Source: Candidatus Cloacimonadota bacterium
GTDB taxonomy: Bacteria; Cloacimonadota; Cloacimonadia; Cloacimonadales; PWNZ01
Reading direction: 5' to 3'
Assembly: GCA_003564155.1 (NCBI GenBank)
Contig: PWOA01000076.1
Location: 1 to 55,588, forward strand
DNA: 55,588 nt
Each line of letters opens with the position of its first letter. The stretch's first letter is position 1. Positions 28,581 through 39,800 of this stretch are shown here, piece by piece. A program made the position numbers and the translations under genes. Under the pieces are notes generated by a model. It had not been told where the DNA came from. It did not search any database and was given only the letters and a program-made list of their open reading frames with translations.

Positions 28581-29864
28581 ATGAATTTGAACGATCAAGA
28601 GAAGAAGACGTTTATCTTGTTATTAATATACACTTTTTTCAACGGGTTTGTGATCAGTATTTCTCAAACACAAGACATAATAGCCAAGAAAGCACTATCA
28701 GGATTAAATTGGCATATAGCCTTGCTTACCATGATATGGCCGGTTGCCAATTTTTTCTCTATCTGGTGGGGTAAAGCATTAGAAGAGAGTGATAGTATTA
28801 CGAAATACCTAATCATAGCTGCGATTTTTGGGAGACTTATACTTGTTTTAGTATATTGGAGTGTTAGTATTTATGACTATCTGGTGATATTGATATTAAT
28901 GTATTCTTTCAGTTCGCTGATATTGCCAGCCCAGAATTCAATCATACAGATTAATATACGCAATATAAATAGAGGTAAAATCTTTGGTTATATAACCAGT
29001 CTTGCTACGTTATTGACAATAATAATCTCTTTATTCACCGGTTATATTTTAGAAGAACAAGAGACGTTTTTTAGACATCTATTCGTCATAGTAGGCATTG
29101 CAGGCTTTTTAGGTGTACTTACATTGACATTTTGTAATACAAAAAAACATCATATTGTTAAAAAATCAAAAGGTTTTAGTTTATTACAACCAATAATAAG
29201 AACTTATAATTTGCTGAAAAATGATCAGGAGTATTTTAAATTTCAAAGAAATTTTATGTTGTATGGCTTTGGATTTCTCATTCTATTACCAATAATTCCC
29301 TCATATTTGGTTGATAATTTGAATATGGGTTATCAATCATCATTCATTGCAAAAGGAGTTGTTTCACAAATAGGTATCTTGTTATTTTCTCCTTTATTTG
29401 GTAAAATATTTGATAAAAGTCATCCTGCAAAATTCACAGCCATAGGTTTTGCAATTTTTGCATTATTCCCTGTAAATCTGTTTATTTCTACTCTCTTTAG
29501 TGGGAAATATGCTATAATAGTAGTTTATATAGCATATCTATTTTTTGGAATCGGTATGTCATTTATTTATATGGCATGGAATATTAGTTCAATTTATTTT
29601 GCCGGCGAAAGAGATGCATCAATGTACCAAAGTGTACATGTAACTTTGACAGGTATCAGAGGAATACTAACACCTGTTGTAGGATATTATACTATGAAAT
29701 ACTTTGGCATGAGAACTGTGTTTTTATTGTCAGTGCTAAGCCTTCTTTCTGCTTCCATTCTTAATGTACGGCACTACCATTCTTTTGAAAACAAGTATTT
29801 TGACTGGAAAAAAACAACTGAGAAATTTATCTGGAGTTTACGACAATTATATCCGTTTAGATAG
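28581..29864 (+). CDS. MFS-type transporter
   Basis: About 12 hydrophobic segments; internal loop after TM6; MFS-like layout. Confidence 0.6.
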   Translation: MNLNDQEKKTFILLLIYTFFNGFVISISQTQDIIAKKALSGLNWHIALLTMIWPVANFFSIWWGKALEESDSITKYLIIAAIFGRLILVLVYWSVSIYDYLVILILMYSFSSLILPAQNSIIQINIRNINRGKIFGYITSLATLLTIIISLFTGYILEEQETFFRHLFVIVGIAGFLGVLTLTFCNTKKHHIVKKSKGFSLLQPIIRTYNLLKNDQEYFKFQRNFMLYGFGFLILLPIIPSYLVDNLNMGYQSSFIAKGVVSQIGILLFSPLFGKIFDKSHPAKFTAIGFAIFALFPVNLFISTLFSGKYAIIVVYIAYLFFGIGMSFIYMAWNISSIYFAGERDASMYQSVHVTLTGIRGILTPVVGYYTMKYFGMRTVFLLSVLSLLSASILNVRHYHSFENKYFDWKKTTEKFIWSLRQLYPFR

Positions 29865-30036
29865 AGAATTAGTATGTTTAACATTAGCCAAATATAAAGA
29901 AGGATTTGGAGAGATCCGAAGTATTTTATAAGTTTCATTTATTACTTCAAAAGAATGGGTAATTATAAATAAGTCAATAATAGATCTTGACAGATAATAC
30001 AAGTATCTATAATCTTACGTATTATTGAGGTGGTCA

Positions 30037-31023
30037 ATGTTAAAAAAGATATATTATTCTAGTATGTTATGTATAATAACCTTGTTCCTAGTTGTGTATG
30101 GTTGCAGAATAACTGATTCAAATGGAACAGCAAGGCCTAGTCCGTATATCTCCTTTGTTGGGGATTTAAAGACTCCTGGTCACACTTATGCAGTTTCAGT
30201 ATCATATGATAGAGCTTTTTTAGCCGACGGAGTATCCGGCTTGCGAATAATTGACATAAGTAGTCCTTATTTTCCTAACGAAATCGATAAATATGAGAGT
30301 AATGGAATAGTATATGATGTAAAACACCGAGGAGATTATGCTTTTTTAGCCTGTGGAGAGAGTGGATTTAAGATTATTGATATTGAAAGTCCCTTCGGTC
30401 CGGAGAAAATGGGAACATATCCAAGCGTTAATGCCTTTGGCTTTGATTACGCCGGCGATTACGTATATTTGGCAGATTTTACTGCAGGTGTAAGAATATT
30501 GGATATATCCAATATTTTTTCGATATCAGAAGTAAGTAGATTTCATGTAAGTGGTCAAAACACTTATTCAACCGCTGTAAATTGGCCCTATCTCTATGTT
30601 AGTTCAAGATATGGATTTTCTATAGTTAATATTGAAAATGTATATTCTCCTCAAGAAATATACTTTGAATCATTAAGCTACGTCTATGAGATCGATATTG
30701 TAGCAGATTATGCATTCATTGCTTTCTATGGTGGTTTAAGAATTTATGATATAAGTGATGTTAGAAATCCGGAGTTAAGAGGTGAACTTATCTTGCCTGC
30801 ACCTGCCCGATCTGTTAAAGTTAGAGGAGATTTTGCTTATATTACCATGGGTGGTGGTGGTCTGTCAATCGTGAGAATATCTAACCCATATCAACCTTAT
30901 GAGGTAGATTGGTATAATCCCCTAAGAGCTGAGATGAATAATTTGGCACTTTCGGGAAGATATCTTTATATAGCAAACGGTGATAAAGGACTTTTAATTG
31001 TGGATTTCTGGCCTGGTAGTTAA
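30037..31023 (+). CDS. lipoprotein with LVIVD-type beta-propeller repeats
   Basis: Repeated AFLADGVSGLRIIDISSP / AFLACGESGFKIIDIESP / LYIANGDKGLLIVDF; lipobox-like VVYGC; GAGG SD before ATG at 30037. Confidence 0.75.
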   Translation: MLKKIYYSSMLCIITLFLVVYGCRITDSNGTARPSPYISFVGDLKTPGHTYAVSVSYDRAFLADGVSGLRIIDISSPYFPNEIDKYESNGIVYDVKHRGDYAFLACGESGFKIIDIESPFGPEKMGTYPSVNAFGFDYAGDYVYLADFTAGVRILDISNIFSISEVSRFHVSGQNTYSTAVNWPYLYVSSRYGFSIVNIENVYSPQEIYFESLSYVYEIDIVADYAFIAFYGGLRIYDISDVRNPELRGELILPAPARSVKVRGDFAYITMGGGGLSIVRISNPYQPYEVDWYNPLRAEMNNLALSGRYLYIANGDKGLLIVDFWPGS

Positions 31024-31031
31024 CATTAATA

Positions 31032-32903
31032 TTACCATTCGTAATTTATACTAAAGTCAACTCTCCAGGTTATATCGTCAATTGATTTACCTCTGGGATT
31101 AAGTAATAAGGAAGAAAATCCAGTCTCACCGGGAAGGTAATAATTTAATCCCAGTTTATGATTAAACTCATAGGTGTCATTTGTCCGAACATAACGAGGT
31201 GTTACAATTAAGTCAATACGGCTGAATTTTCTCATCAATTCTAATTCGTATGTATGATAAACATTACTGGCATAAATGTCATATTTATCATTAACCAGAA
31301 AACCGCTATCGTTAGTGTCATATGTATATCGTAAATTTATGATAATGGATTGTCTGTTATGAAAATTGCCATACTCTAGGTAGTTTTCATAATTATTCCC
31401 ATTAAAATAATAGGGAATATTATTGTCAAAATATGATATAGAGTCAATTCCTAAGGGTAAATGTGATAAAATTGCATAAGAAGCAGAGAATTTTCGATAC
31501 ATCCTGTCATTATGAAACCCATCCCAACTATAATCATCATAATCAGCTCTAAGGTGATAATCTTGTCTTAATCTTAAATAGTTGGAGATTTCGATATCTA
31601 ATGAAGGTAATAGGTGGTAAGTTCTCGTAATTTTATTATTACCCGACATACTTGATTGTAAATATACTTCATGTCTCCGTGTATAGTAAAAATGATTAAT
31701 TAAATTAATACTTGGATTAAGTTTTAAGTAGGCACTGACCTGAGTCTCGTCAATAAGTTCGTCATTATCAAGCCTGTTAGATAAAATGGTATAATCTGTT
31801 CTTGTAAGAGCAAATCTCTGGCTAACTACCAAAGAATCAGTGAGACTGTGTTGGTAGCTTATTCCTGTATGGAAAATATTCTGTGATTGTTCTCTACTTG
31901 ATTGATCATCAAAAAAAGATCTTGAAAATATATTGTATTCTCCACTGTTAAAGAATCTTAATCTCCATATATTATAATTTGAGTGAATCTTAGCCTGATT
32001 TTCCATATCTAAATAATTTCTACTGCTATTGTATTTCAATTTATTATCCCTTGCATTGTAGCGGTTGATAAAGTATATCTCCATTCCATCGGCTATTGTT
32101 GCAGCACTACTGAGTGATGTTCGATAATTTGTTCTAGTATGGGTATCAATTTTATTATCCAATAAAAATATGTTTCTGGTTTGTTTATCGAAGGCTAACA
32201 AGGTATTTATCCTACGATTAGTCAAGGTAACGTTGCTTTTAAAACCATAATTTCGATGATAATCATAATCTATAGTTAGTTGGTCAAAGTAACTGCTTAA
32301 TTCAATACTAGTTCCCGGAAAATTACGAGAAAATGTTAATTTACTATTGAGTCTATACCCATCACTGTCTACGTTTTTATCGTAATGTTGACTATTATAC
32401 TCATTAGATTTTATATAATCTAAGTTTGACAGAATTGATAAAGTATCCGTTAAGGAAAAATTGAAGGACAATCCGGCACTATTATTTTTACGTGAAACTT
32501 CGTAGGATTCGAAATCAGGTTTAGCTTCATCTGTAGATTTATCTTGATTGAAAGTTAATGAATAGGTTACATCAATATTTTCGGATATATGCTCGGTTTT
32601 GCTTACTGACCATAAAAAGTCGTGATGATAGCTACTTCTATCGAAACGCTCATTTTTTGTCTCTCTGATATTTCCCCAGTGTTGAAAACTCCAATCTGAA
32701 GACATTGAAATAAAATACTGATAACGATTAAGTAGAGAGGATTTTTGATCGAATGACCGGTATTCACTTTGCCAGCTGATCCCGGAATCATAATATGTTG
32801 ATATTGAAGAAAGTGGGATCTGAGGTTGATCAAAAGATTGCTTAGCAAAGTTTACTCTGTACAATATCGATAATATTGTACAGATGAATATAATCTTCTT
32901 CAC
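31032..32903 (-). CDS. putative outer-membrane beta-barrel protein
   Basis: Signal peptide MKKIIFICTILSILYRVNFA; alternating aromatic/polar strands; terminal WRVDFSINYEW. Confidence 0.55.
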   Translation of the reverse strand: MKKIIFICTILSILYRVNFAKQSFDQPQIPLSSISTYYDSGISWQSEYRSFDQKSSLLNRYQYFISMSSDWSFQHWGNIRETKNERFDRSSYHHDFLWSVSKTEHISENIDVTYSLTFNQDKSTDEAKPDFESYEVSRKNNSAGLSFNFSLTDTLSILSNLDYIKSNEYNSQHYDKNVDSDGYRLNSKLTFSRNFPGTSIELSSYFDQLTIDYDYHRNYGFKSNVTLTNRRINTLLAFDKQTRNIFLLDNKIDTHTRTNYRTSLSSAATIADGMEIYFINRYNARDNKLKYNSSRNYLDMENQAKIHSNYNIWRLRFFNSGEYNIFSRSFFDDQSSREQSQNIFHTGISYQHSLTDSLVVSQRFALTRTDYTILSNRLDNDELIDETQVSAYLKLNPSINLINHFYYTRRHEVYLQSSMSGNNKITRTYHLLPSLDIEISNYLRLRQDYHLRADYDDYSWDGFHNDRMYRKFSASYAILSHLPLGIDSISYFDNNIPYYFNGNNYENYLEYGNFHNRQSIIINLRYTYDTNDSGFLVNDKYDIYASNVYHTYELELMRKFSRIDLIVTPRYVRTNDTYEFNHKLGLNYYLPGETGFSSLLLNPRGKSIDDITWRVDFSINYEW

Positions 32904-33966
32904 TGAGTTCTTCTCCCCTTGAAGATAAACTAAAATGTGTAGTTGCCGGAAGTTGTATGTTTTTTAACTTAAGAGAATTAATTGTAACATCATCTACGAT
33001 GCAATTATGGGAATCAACAATCTTGGAGCTACTAACCTCTGACAAATACAATAAAATATCTTCAATTAACTTGATCTGTTGGTTATTAAACATTGTCTTT
33101 AAGTTATTCTTTAAGGTTTTCCTCCTTGAACTAAAGGCACATTCCACGATACGCCAAAATAAATTATGGTTTATATGCCTGAATTTTTGGTATATATTAC
33201 AACGAGGAATAAGTTTAACGACCATTGAATTGACTTTTGGTTGTGGTTTGAACTGATTGGCCTTTACTGTAAATAGTGACTTTACTTCAAAATAGTATTG
33301 CATTTTTAAACTCAGAACTCCGTAGCTCTTCTTTTTGGGCTGAGAGGATATTCTGTCGGCGACTTCTTTTTGGAGCATTAAAACAATCACTCTAAAATTA
33401 TCGCTGTGCTTACACAGTTTTTCTAGTAATGGTGAGGTTATATTATAAGGTATGTTAGCTACCAATATGGTTTGTTCCCTTAGATTATTACCATGGCGAT
33501 TATGCCCTGAAATAATACACTCTTTGCCTTGACCATAGTCTAAACTGCTCTCCATATTAATATGATTTTCTGGTAAATTTGGTGTTTCATTTTTACTGGA
33601 TGATTTCGGTTGATTACTATGAATAATAGGAGAAGGAATACTATCATGGAAATTCTCTTGATTAACGGGGAACGAGTTGTGTATATGTTTAGTAAAATAA
33701 GTTTCCCAATCAATCTTTAGAATATCTTTATTAATAAGGTTAATCTTGTTATGATATTTATTCTTTAAATAAGGTATTATGTCCCTATCGATTTCAAAAC
33801 AAGTTAGATTGCAGTTATGCTTTAATAAAAAATCAGTTAAGATACCTTTCCCCGGGCCTATTTCCCAGACATTATCTCCTGCTTCTATATCTGCGGATTG
33901 AACAATATTTTCAGCAATATCTTTATTCTGCAAGAAGTTCTGACCGAATCTTTTTTTGGGTTTCAT
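32842..33966 (-). CDS. rsmA: 16S rRNA (adenine1518-N6/adenine1519-N6)-dimethyltransferase with internal insertion
   Basis: MKPKKRFGQNFLQNKDIAENIV, WEIGPGKGILTDFLL, VANIPYNITSPLLEKL, QKEVADRI, QFKPQPKVNSMVVKLIPR, FSSRRKTLKNNL. Confidence 0.9.
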   Translation of the reverse strand: MKPKKRFGQNFLQNKDIAENIVQSADIEAGDNVWEIGPGKGILTDFLLKHNCNLTCFEIDRDIIPYLKNKYHNKINLINKDILKIDWETYFTKHIHNSFPVNQENFHDSIPSPIIHSNQPKSSSKNETPNLPENHINMESSLDYGQGKECIISGHNRHGNNLREQTILVANIPYNITSPLLEKLCKHSDNFRVIVLMLQKEVADRISSQPKKKSYGVLSLKMQYYFEVKSLFTVKANQFKPQPKVNSMVVKLIPRCNIYQKFRHINHNLFWRIVECAFSSRRKTLKNNLKTMFNNQQIKLIEDILLYLSEVSSSKIVDSHNCIVDDVTINSLKLKNIQLPATTHFSLSSRGEELSEEDYIHLYNIIDIVQSKLC

Positions 33967-34094
33967 TTACAGACCTTATCAAATATTTTGCGACACGTTT
34001 TATTAACTCTATGAAATAGTGTTACCATTGGATAGTTTATATAATATATTATTAGGCGGTAGCATGCAACTATTTTGCAATCTTTACTGATTTG

Positions 34095-35441
34095 CTAATT
34101 AATTTGTAGTATTAAAGTAGCCAAAGTAAAATAAACCATAAGAGATAGAGCGTCGACAATAGTTGTTATTATCGGTGCAGCCATAACAGCCGGGTCAATT
34201 TTTAACTGTTTGGCAATTATTGGGAGGATGCAACCAATACTTTTAGCTATAATTATTGTAAACATTAGTGCCGAAGATACAGTGATTGCTAACAATATAT
34301 CTTGTTCCATAAATAAAATTCGAAAGAAATTGATAATCGATAAAACGAATCCAACAAGAATACTAACCCTAACTTCTTTATAGAAAACCTTTAGAAAATC
34401 TTTGATTTGTATTTCTCCAAGCGCCATACCACGAATTATCAGTGTTGCAGCTTGAGAACCAGCATTACCACCTGTATCCATTAACATTGGTATAAAAGCA
34501 GCTAAAATAACTACTGAGGTGAGTGCTTGTTCAAAATGTTGTATGATGAGGCCGGTGAATGTGGCAGAAATCATAAGAAACAGAAGCCAGGTTATTCTTT
34601 TTTTAGATAATCCAATTATACTGGAGTCTAAATATTCCTCATCAGTATATATCAAAGCTGCCATTTTTTCAAAGTCTTCTGTGTTTTCATCTCTCAATAC
34701 AGCCAAAATGTCATCATATGTTATTACACCTTGTAGCCTCTTATGATGGTCAACTACGGGAATACTGGTAAAACCGTAGCGTTGAAACAATCTGGCGACT
34801 TCTTCTTGGTCCATATTAACCGGAACACTTATAATATTTTCATTCATTATGTCAGAAATTATTTCATTAAAATCGCTTGTTACTAATACATGAAGAGATA
34901 CTACACCTTTTAAAACTTTCTGATCATCTGAAACGTAAAGGTAATTAGTTGTCTCTGCCTGTTTACCCTCTTTTTGTAACTGATGGATTGTTTCCCAAAC
35001 AGTCTGATTTTCTTTTATGGTAACAAACTCTGTGGCCATAAGACCACCTGCCGCTTCCGGATCATACCCCATTAATTTTCTTATTTCGAACGCATCATCT
35101 TTATTCAACTTGCTAATAATTTGAGTAGCTATTTCTGGGGAAACGGTCTCCAAAAAATCAACTAATTCATCAGAAGCCATTTTGCTCGGTATCATACTTT
35201 GCTTAGATAAAGATAAAGCATTGTAAATTATAATTTTATCGTCTGAGTCGGCTTCGTTTATGATTTCAACAATCATTCCGAGGGGTAGTTTGTTGATTAA
35301 AGCTTTTTTGTCGCCTTCATATTCAAGTATTGCTTCGAGTAAATCAATTGGTTGAATATCTTCTAAAAGTTCTCGTAATTGAATACTACTATAACTTGTT
35401 AATAACTGTATTAGATCATACTTCGCTGTATGTTGGCTCAT
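34095..35441 (-). CDS. mgtE: magnesium transporter MgtE
   Basis: N-domain, CBS pair (VPVNMDQEEVARLFQRYGFTSIPVVDHHKRLQGVITYDDIL), PMLMDTGGNAGSQAATLIIRGMALGEI. Confidence 0.92.
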   Translation of the reverse strand: MSQHTAKYDLIQLLTSYSSIQLRELLEDIQPIDLLEAILEYEGDKKALINKLPLGMIVEIINEADSDDKIIIYNALSLSKQSMIPSKMASDELVDFLETVSPEIATQIISKLNKDDAFEIRKLMGYDPEAAGGLMATEFVTIKENQTVWETIHQLQKEGKQAETTNYLYVSDDQKVLKGVVSLHVLVTSDFNEIISDIMNENIISVPVNMDQEEVARLFQRYGFTSIPVVDHHKRLQGVITYDDILAVLRDENTEDFEKMAALIYTDEEYLDSSIIGLSKKRITWLLFLMISATFTGLIIQHFEQALTSVVILAAFIPMLMDTGGNAGSQAATLIIRGMALGEIQIKDFLKVFYKEVRVSILVGFVLSIINFFRILFMEQDILLAITVSSALMFTIIIAKSIGCILPIIAKQLKIDPAVMAAPIITTIVDALSLMVYFTLATLILQIN

Positions 35442-35948
35442 AACTTCCTCAATTAGTCCAATATAAATTATGTTTTGATTTCATCTTGTTAATCGAATAA
35501 TCATAAAAAATGATTAGCTACATCTTGTCAACAAACAGTTAGTAAATTGATGACTTAAGAGTTAGATAGGAAATGTCTTTATAAAATATAATGAATTCTA
35601 ACAATTATTTAATAGCTATATTAAAAAATAACCAATAAAAGGTTATTCGCTAATCTTCCGCAAAAAGATTAATTGCATAAGTTAGAGAATTATTGTTAAT
35701 AAGTTCATGATCCATAAAAAAACGTAGATCATGGAAATAAATGAATGGCATTCAATATTCCGTTAAACATTGAAAGACAGTTATATGTGTTTATAAAATA
35801 TGGTCATGTTATGTTTGTAAAGCAAAATTATATCAACTATTTGTTGACAACATTCTTAATTTATATTTATTGTAAGGGCGTAGACAATAAACAATATGTA
35901 GATTTGAGATACTCTAAAAAATCTATAATAAAAACATGAGAGGTATAT

Positions 35949-36149
35949 ATGGAGAAAGAAAAAGAGAAAAAAGGCGTTGTTGACACAAGAGGAAGAATTA
36001 CTTTTAGAGTAGATGTGGATACCGCTGCAAAGTTCAAAGCAATAGCCGTTATCAAAAGAATGAAACTTGATGAGTTAGGGAAAGTTGCCATTGATGATAT
36101 GATCAGGAAAGAAAAAAATACTGTCAAAAATTTCGTGCTTTCTGATTAA
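35949..36149 (+). CDS. small ribbon-helix-helix-like protein 1
   Basis: RITFRVDVDTAAKFKAIAVIKRMKLDELGKVAIDDMI; GAGAGG SD. Confidence 0.6.
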   Translation: MEKEKEKKGVVDTRGRITFRVDVDTAAKFKAIAVIKRMKLDELGKVAIDDMIRKEKNTVKNFVLSD

Positions 36150-36205
36150 AAGATTTCCGAAATCCATAGGCAAGTGCAAATATTATTCAGCATTTGAGGC
36201 AAAAT

Positions 36206-36436
36206 ATGTCCATTCGAAGAGGAAGAAAGAAAATTACAAATCCTAATTATATTTCGTCCAGAGCAACTCGTTTAACTTTCAAGTTAGAACCTGAGTTAAT
36301 TAGGACATTTAAGGCTTTGGCAATTATAAAAAATATGACTATTGAAGAACTAGGGCTATTGGCACTAAAAGAGCTTTTTAAAAAAAGAAAAAGACTTTAT
36401 GCACAGATGGTCAATAGATTGCTAGTTCTTCAATAA
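36206..36436 (+). CDS. small ribbon-helix-helix-like protein 2
   Basis: RLTFKLEPELIRTFKALAIIKNMTIEELGLLALKELF; paralog of neighbours. Confidence 0.6.
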   Translation: MSIRRGRKKITNPNYISSRATRLTFKLEPELIRTFKALAIIKNMTIEELGLLALKELFKKRKRLYAQMVNRLLVLQ

Positions 36437-36479
36437 GTTAAAAAATCAATTGAATAAGCTATTCAAAAGTGAGGTACAA

Positions 36480-36695
36480 ATGAACAAAGGAAAAAAAATC
36501 AACGATTATCCTGTAAAAAAGAATCCTGATAAAGCAGTTAGGCTGACTTTTAGAATTGATCAAGATGTAGTAGCTGAGTTTAAAGCTATAGCAGCTTTAA
36601 GAAAAATGAAAGTAGAAGAGCTTGGTAAACAAGCTTTATTAAATATTATCAAAAAGGAGAAGCAGACTGTAAAAAATTGGCAAGAAAATATTTAG
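36480..36695 (+). CDS. small ribbon-helix-helix-like protein 3
   Basis: RLTFRIDQDVVAEFKAIAALRKMKVEELGKQALLNII; GAGG SD before ATG at 36480. Confidence 0.6.
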   Translation: MNKGKKINDYPVKKNPDKAVRLTFRIDQDVVAEFKAIAALRKMKVEELGKQALLNIIKKEKQTVKNWQENI

Positions 36696-36730
36696 TATAT
36701 TGTGGCTATATTATTATTGTCTACATTGTT

Positions 36731-36762
36731 AAAAGCCCGCCCTATTTAGGCGGGTTTTTTTT
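36731..36762 (+). terminator. rho-independent terminator after the RHH-like cluster
   Basis: CCCGCC-CTATTTA-GGCGGG followed by TTTTTTTT. Confidence 0.9.
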
Positions 36763-36821
36763 GTAACAGTTTTTTAAAACATATATATTATAGATGATAT
36801 TGTTTCTTATGATCTAAATAA

Positions 36822-39800
36822 TTACCAGAATGAAAAAGAGCGTCTGATAAATATTTCATGAGAGTTCGGTTCATTTACCGGTTTTAAATAAAATCGGTAA
36901 GCTAATCTCATCCTTAATGGTAAATTATAGTGAAATGTGAAGTTATGATAGATATACAAATCATCAGTTATTGCTACATCAACAGGTTTTTGCATAAGAA
37001 ATTCATAATCTAAAAAGAAATCGTGTGCCAGAAATTTGCCCATTGTAACTGATAAATTATTCAGTAAAATATTTCTGCCCCACTGAACGGTTTCCCTTTC
37101 TGTTTCGCGAATGAAATCTCTTTCTGAGTGAGTATAAGTTCTTACAATATTTTCGACAAAACCGGTTTTGATCGAAAAGAAATCGAGATTAAGAAATTGG
37201 CGAATCCGGTTTTCAACTGGGTGAATAAATGGATCTATAAAAGCACCGGATAATCCCAGACCGGCAATCTGCAAAAATTCATCCTGTAGCAAAGAATTCT
37301 GTTGAGATTTTGGGATGTCTTCTAATCTTCTATTATATCTTAGTTTCGATAGAATGTGCATAATAGTTCTATCTTCCGGATTATCGGATTCTATACTAAA
37401 GTTCAGATTATTAAAAATGTTTCTATTTGTTTGATCTGTTTCATTATAGATATTGAGTGTAATATTACTTCCATCTAATGCAAATTTATAAAAATAACCT
37501 CTGAGTCGATAATCATCAAGTTGATAATTTATAACTAAATTTGCGTAATCGGTTGTAAATGATGTTCCAAATATTTCGATATTTCCGGATTCGGAAGTAA
37601 TAAGTGCGTCTGCTGGAATCCATCTGCCATCCTGATAAAGCAGATGAAGATAGCTTTCAGGAGTAACCAGTAAATTCAGAGGGTAAGTGACATATTTAAC
37701 TTGGTTTTCAGCAATTAACAATAGATCTAAGGAAAAAGGAAAAGGATCGGTAACTCTGCGAGTTCTTCTCTCAGTGGCAATATTGATAATCTTAAAAAGA
37801 TTATCTGTTTCAGGGGGATAAAGTATAGATACATTATTTAGATAACAATCGGCAATAATGTTTATACTATCAAAAGGACCAATGATCTCAGCTTCTTCTT
37901 GCTCCCTTCCTTTGATAACAATTGTCGCTGTTGTTCCTTGCGGCAAATATCTCGGTAAATGAATAGAAATACCATCTTTAGGTGTATGGATAAAAAAACG
38001 CCCTAAATTAAGCATTCCTACTTGAAAATCATTGATGTCATTTTGGACTTCATTTCGTAAAAGAAAAACACCTTCCCCCATTACTCCACTGAATTTACTA
38101 AGATGCATTACATTGTCCGAGATATCTAAATCTATCTCAATTTTCGAAATTGGATAAATTTGATTAATAATTGATATTTCTCCTTTTGACAGTTTAAACT
38201 TTCCATCTTTTAATGAGAGACCTTCATCTTCTATCGATAAAGAGAACCGAGCAAAAGTATCAGAATAACCATTTTCAAATATATTTAAACTCTTGCTTAA
38301 TGGTTTTAAAAGATCGCCTGAGAATTCGATGCTCAAGGATTCATCTCCGGGAAGATATTCGCGAGTAAATATGTTATAATTTATTTCACCGTGGGCATTT
38401 ATATAAAATACATCGTTATTAATTACTTCAAAGTGTTCGATAGTTAATAAATTATCATTTTGTCTCTTTGATAATAATAAACTATCAATCTCTATGTCAT
38501 TATATATAATGTCGTAGGCATTTATAAATAAATCTGATTTGAATTTACCATTGTATACTTCGATTTCTAATTGGGAGCTTATTTTGCCATTCAAGTCAAT
38601 ATCTTGAATGATTGATTTCAACTCGGATTCAAAAATTTCAGCGGATATGCTTGTATCATAATTAGTATTAAGGTGAGTATATCCTGTTGCTTGTGATATA
38701 AGGAGGTTATCCTTAGATTTTAATTCATTGTTATAAAATAATGTTCTCTTAGTTCTCGTAGACAGTTTTTCTTGTGATTTGTTTGAGGAATCTTTTACTG
38801 CAGAGAAAAATGTCAGTTTATTATTATATGGTCCCAGCATATTGTAGTTTAAACCGGATATATCTATTGAGCCGGTTAGTTCATCGTGGTATAGCAATTC
38901 AAGATCTGCTTGACCTGAAAAATTATTAGCAGTATGAAGAGGTAGAAAGTATTTTAAGTATTTGTTTAAGTCGACACTTGTAGCCTTAAGTTCTAAGGTT
39001 GTATCAAGCGGTTGATCGGCATAATGTTTAGTGCTGTTCAATCCGGTGAAAAAAGATATTATCGATTCAAAATTTGAAATACTTAAATCAACAAATAATT
39101 CTTCATTAATATTAAAGTTATGTGTTCTTAAACTGTCAGAAGATCCGTAAGCAAGTAAATTTAAAGACAAAGGTTCAAAATTATACGACACGCCGGATGT
39201 CCTGATATTAACATACGAACTGTCTGAATTCGTATTATAAAGAAATTCACCGGTTAAATTACCTGCTAAATGTCCTTGATGAATACTAGTCATTTCTAAA
39301 CCAGTTGTTATGTTGATTTGTTTTTGTGATGTATCGAAGTCAAACTTACCTGTTAAAAAAGGATATGATTTTAGAAGGGGAAGTTGATATTGCATTGTAT
39401 TATTAAGATTAAATCTTTGTAAGTCTACTTCACCTTGGTAATGATGTTTATGAATATTACCATTGAATTGAGCTTTCAATCTTGGGCCTTCAACTTGCGA
39501 ATAAAATGTATATTCGTCAAGATTTACACTAATCTTCATATCCCTGAGGACAAAATCTTTATGGCTAATATCAAGGTTATTCCATATTGTGTTAATCTTT
39601 AGCTTATCTTCATATTGTACAGTTATTTCATTATCTCCACGAAAAACAGTTTTGGCAAATGTAAATGATAGATCGTTATGGCTCATCTTAAGTACCAACC
39701 CTTCATCACTAGAAAAATGCCCATGCCCTGTAATCAAGTTATCTTGCCAGATTGCATTATCAATAGAAATAAAACTTATATCACTATAATATCTGCCATT

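Noticed and set aside
35949-36695. RHH cluster as a toxin-antitoxin module
   Set aside because: No toxin-like ORF adjoins any of the three small ORFs; neighbours are mgtE and a TamB-like gene.
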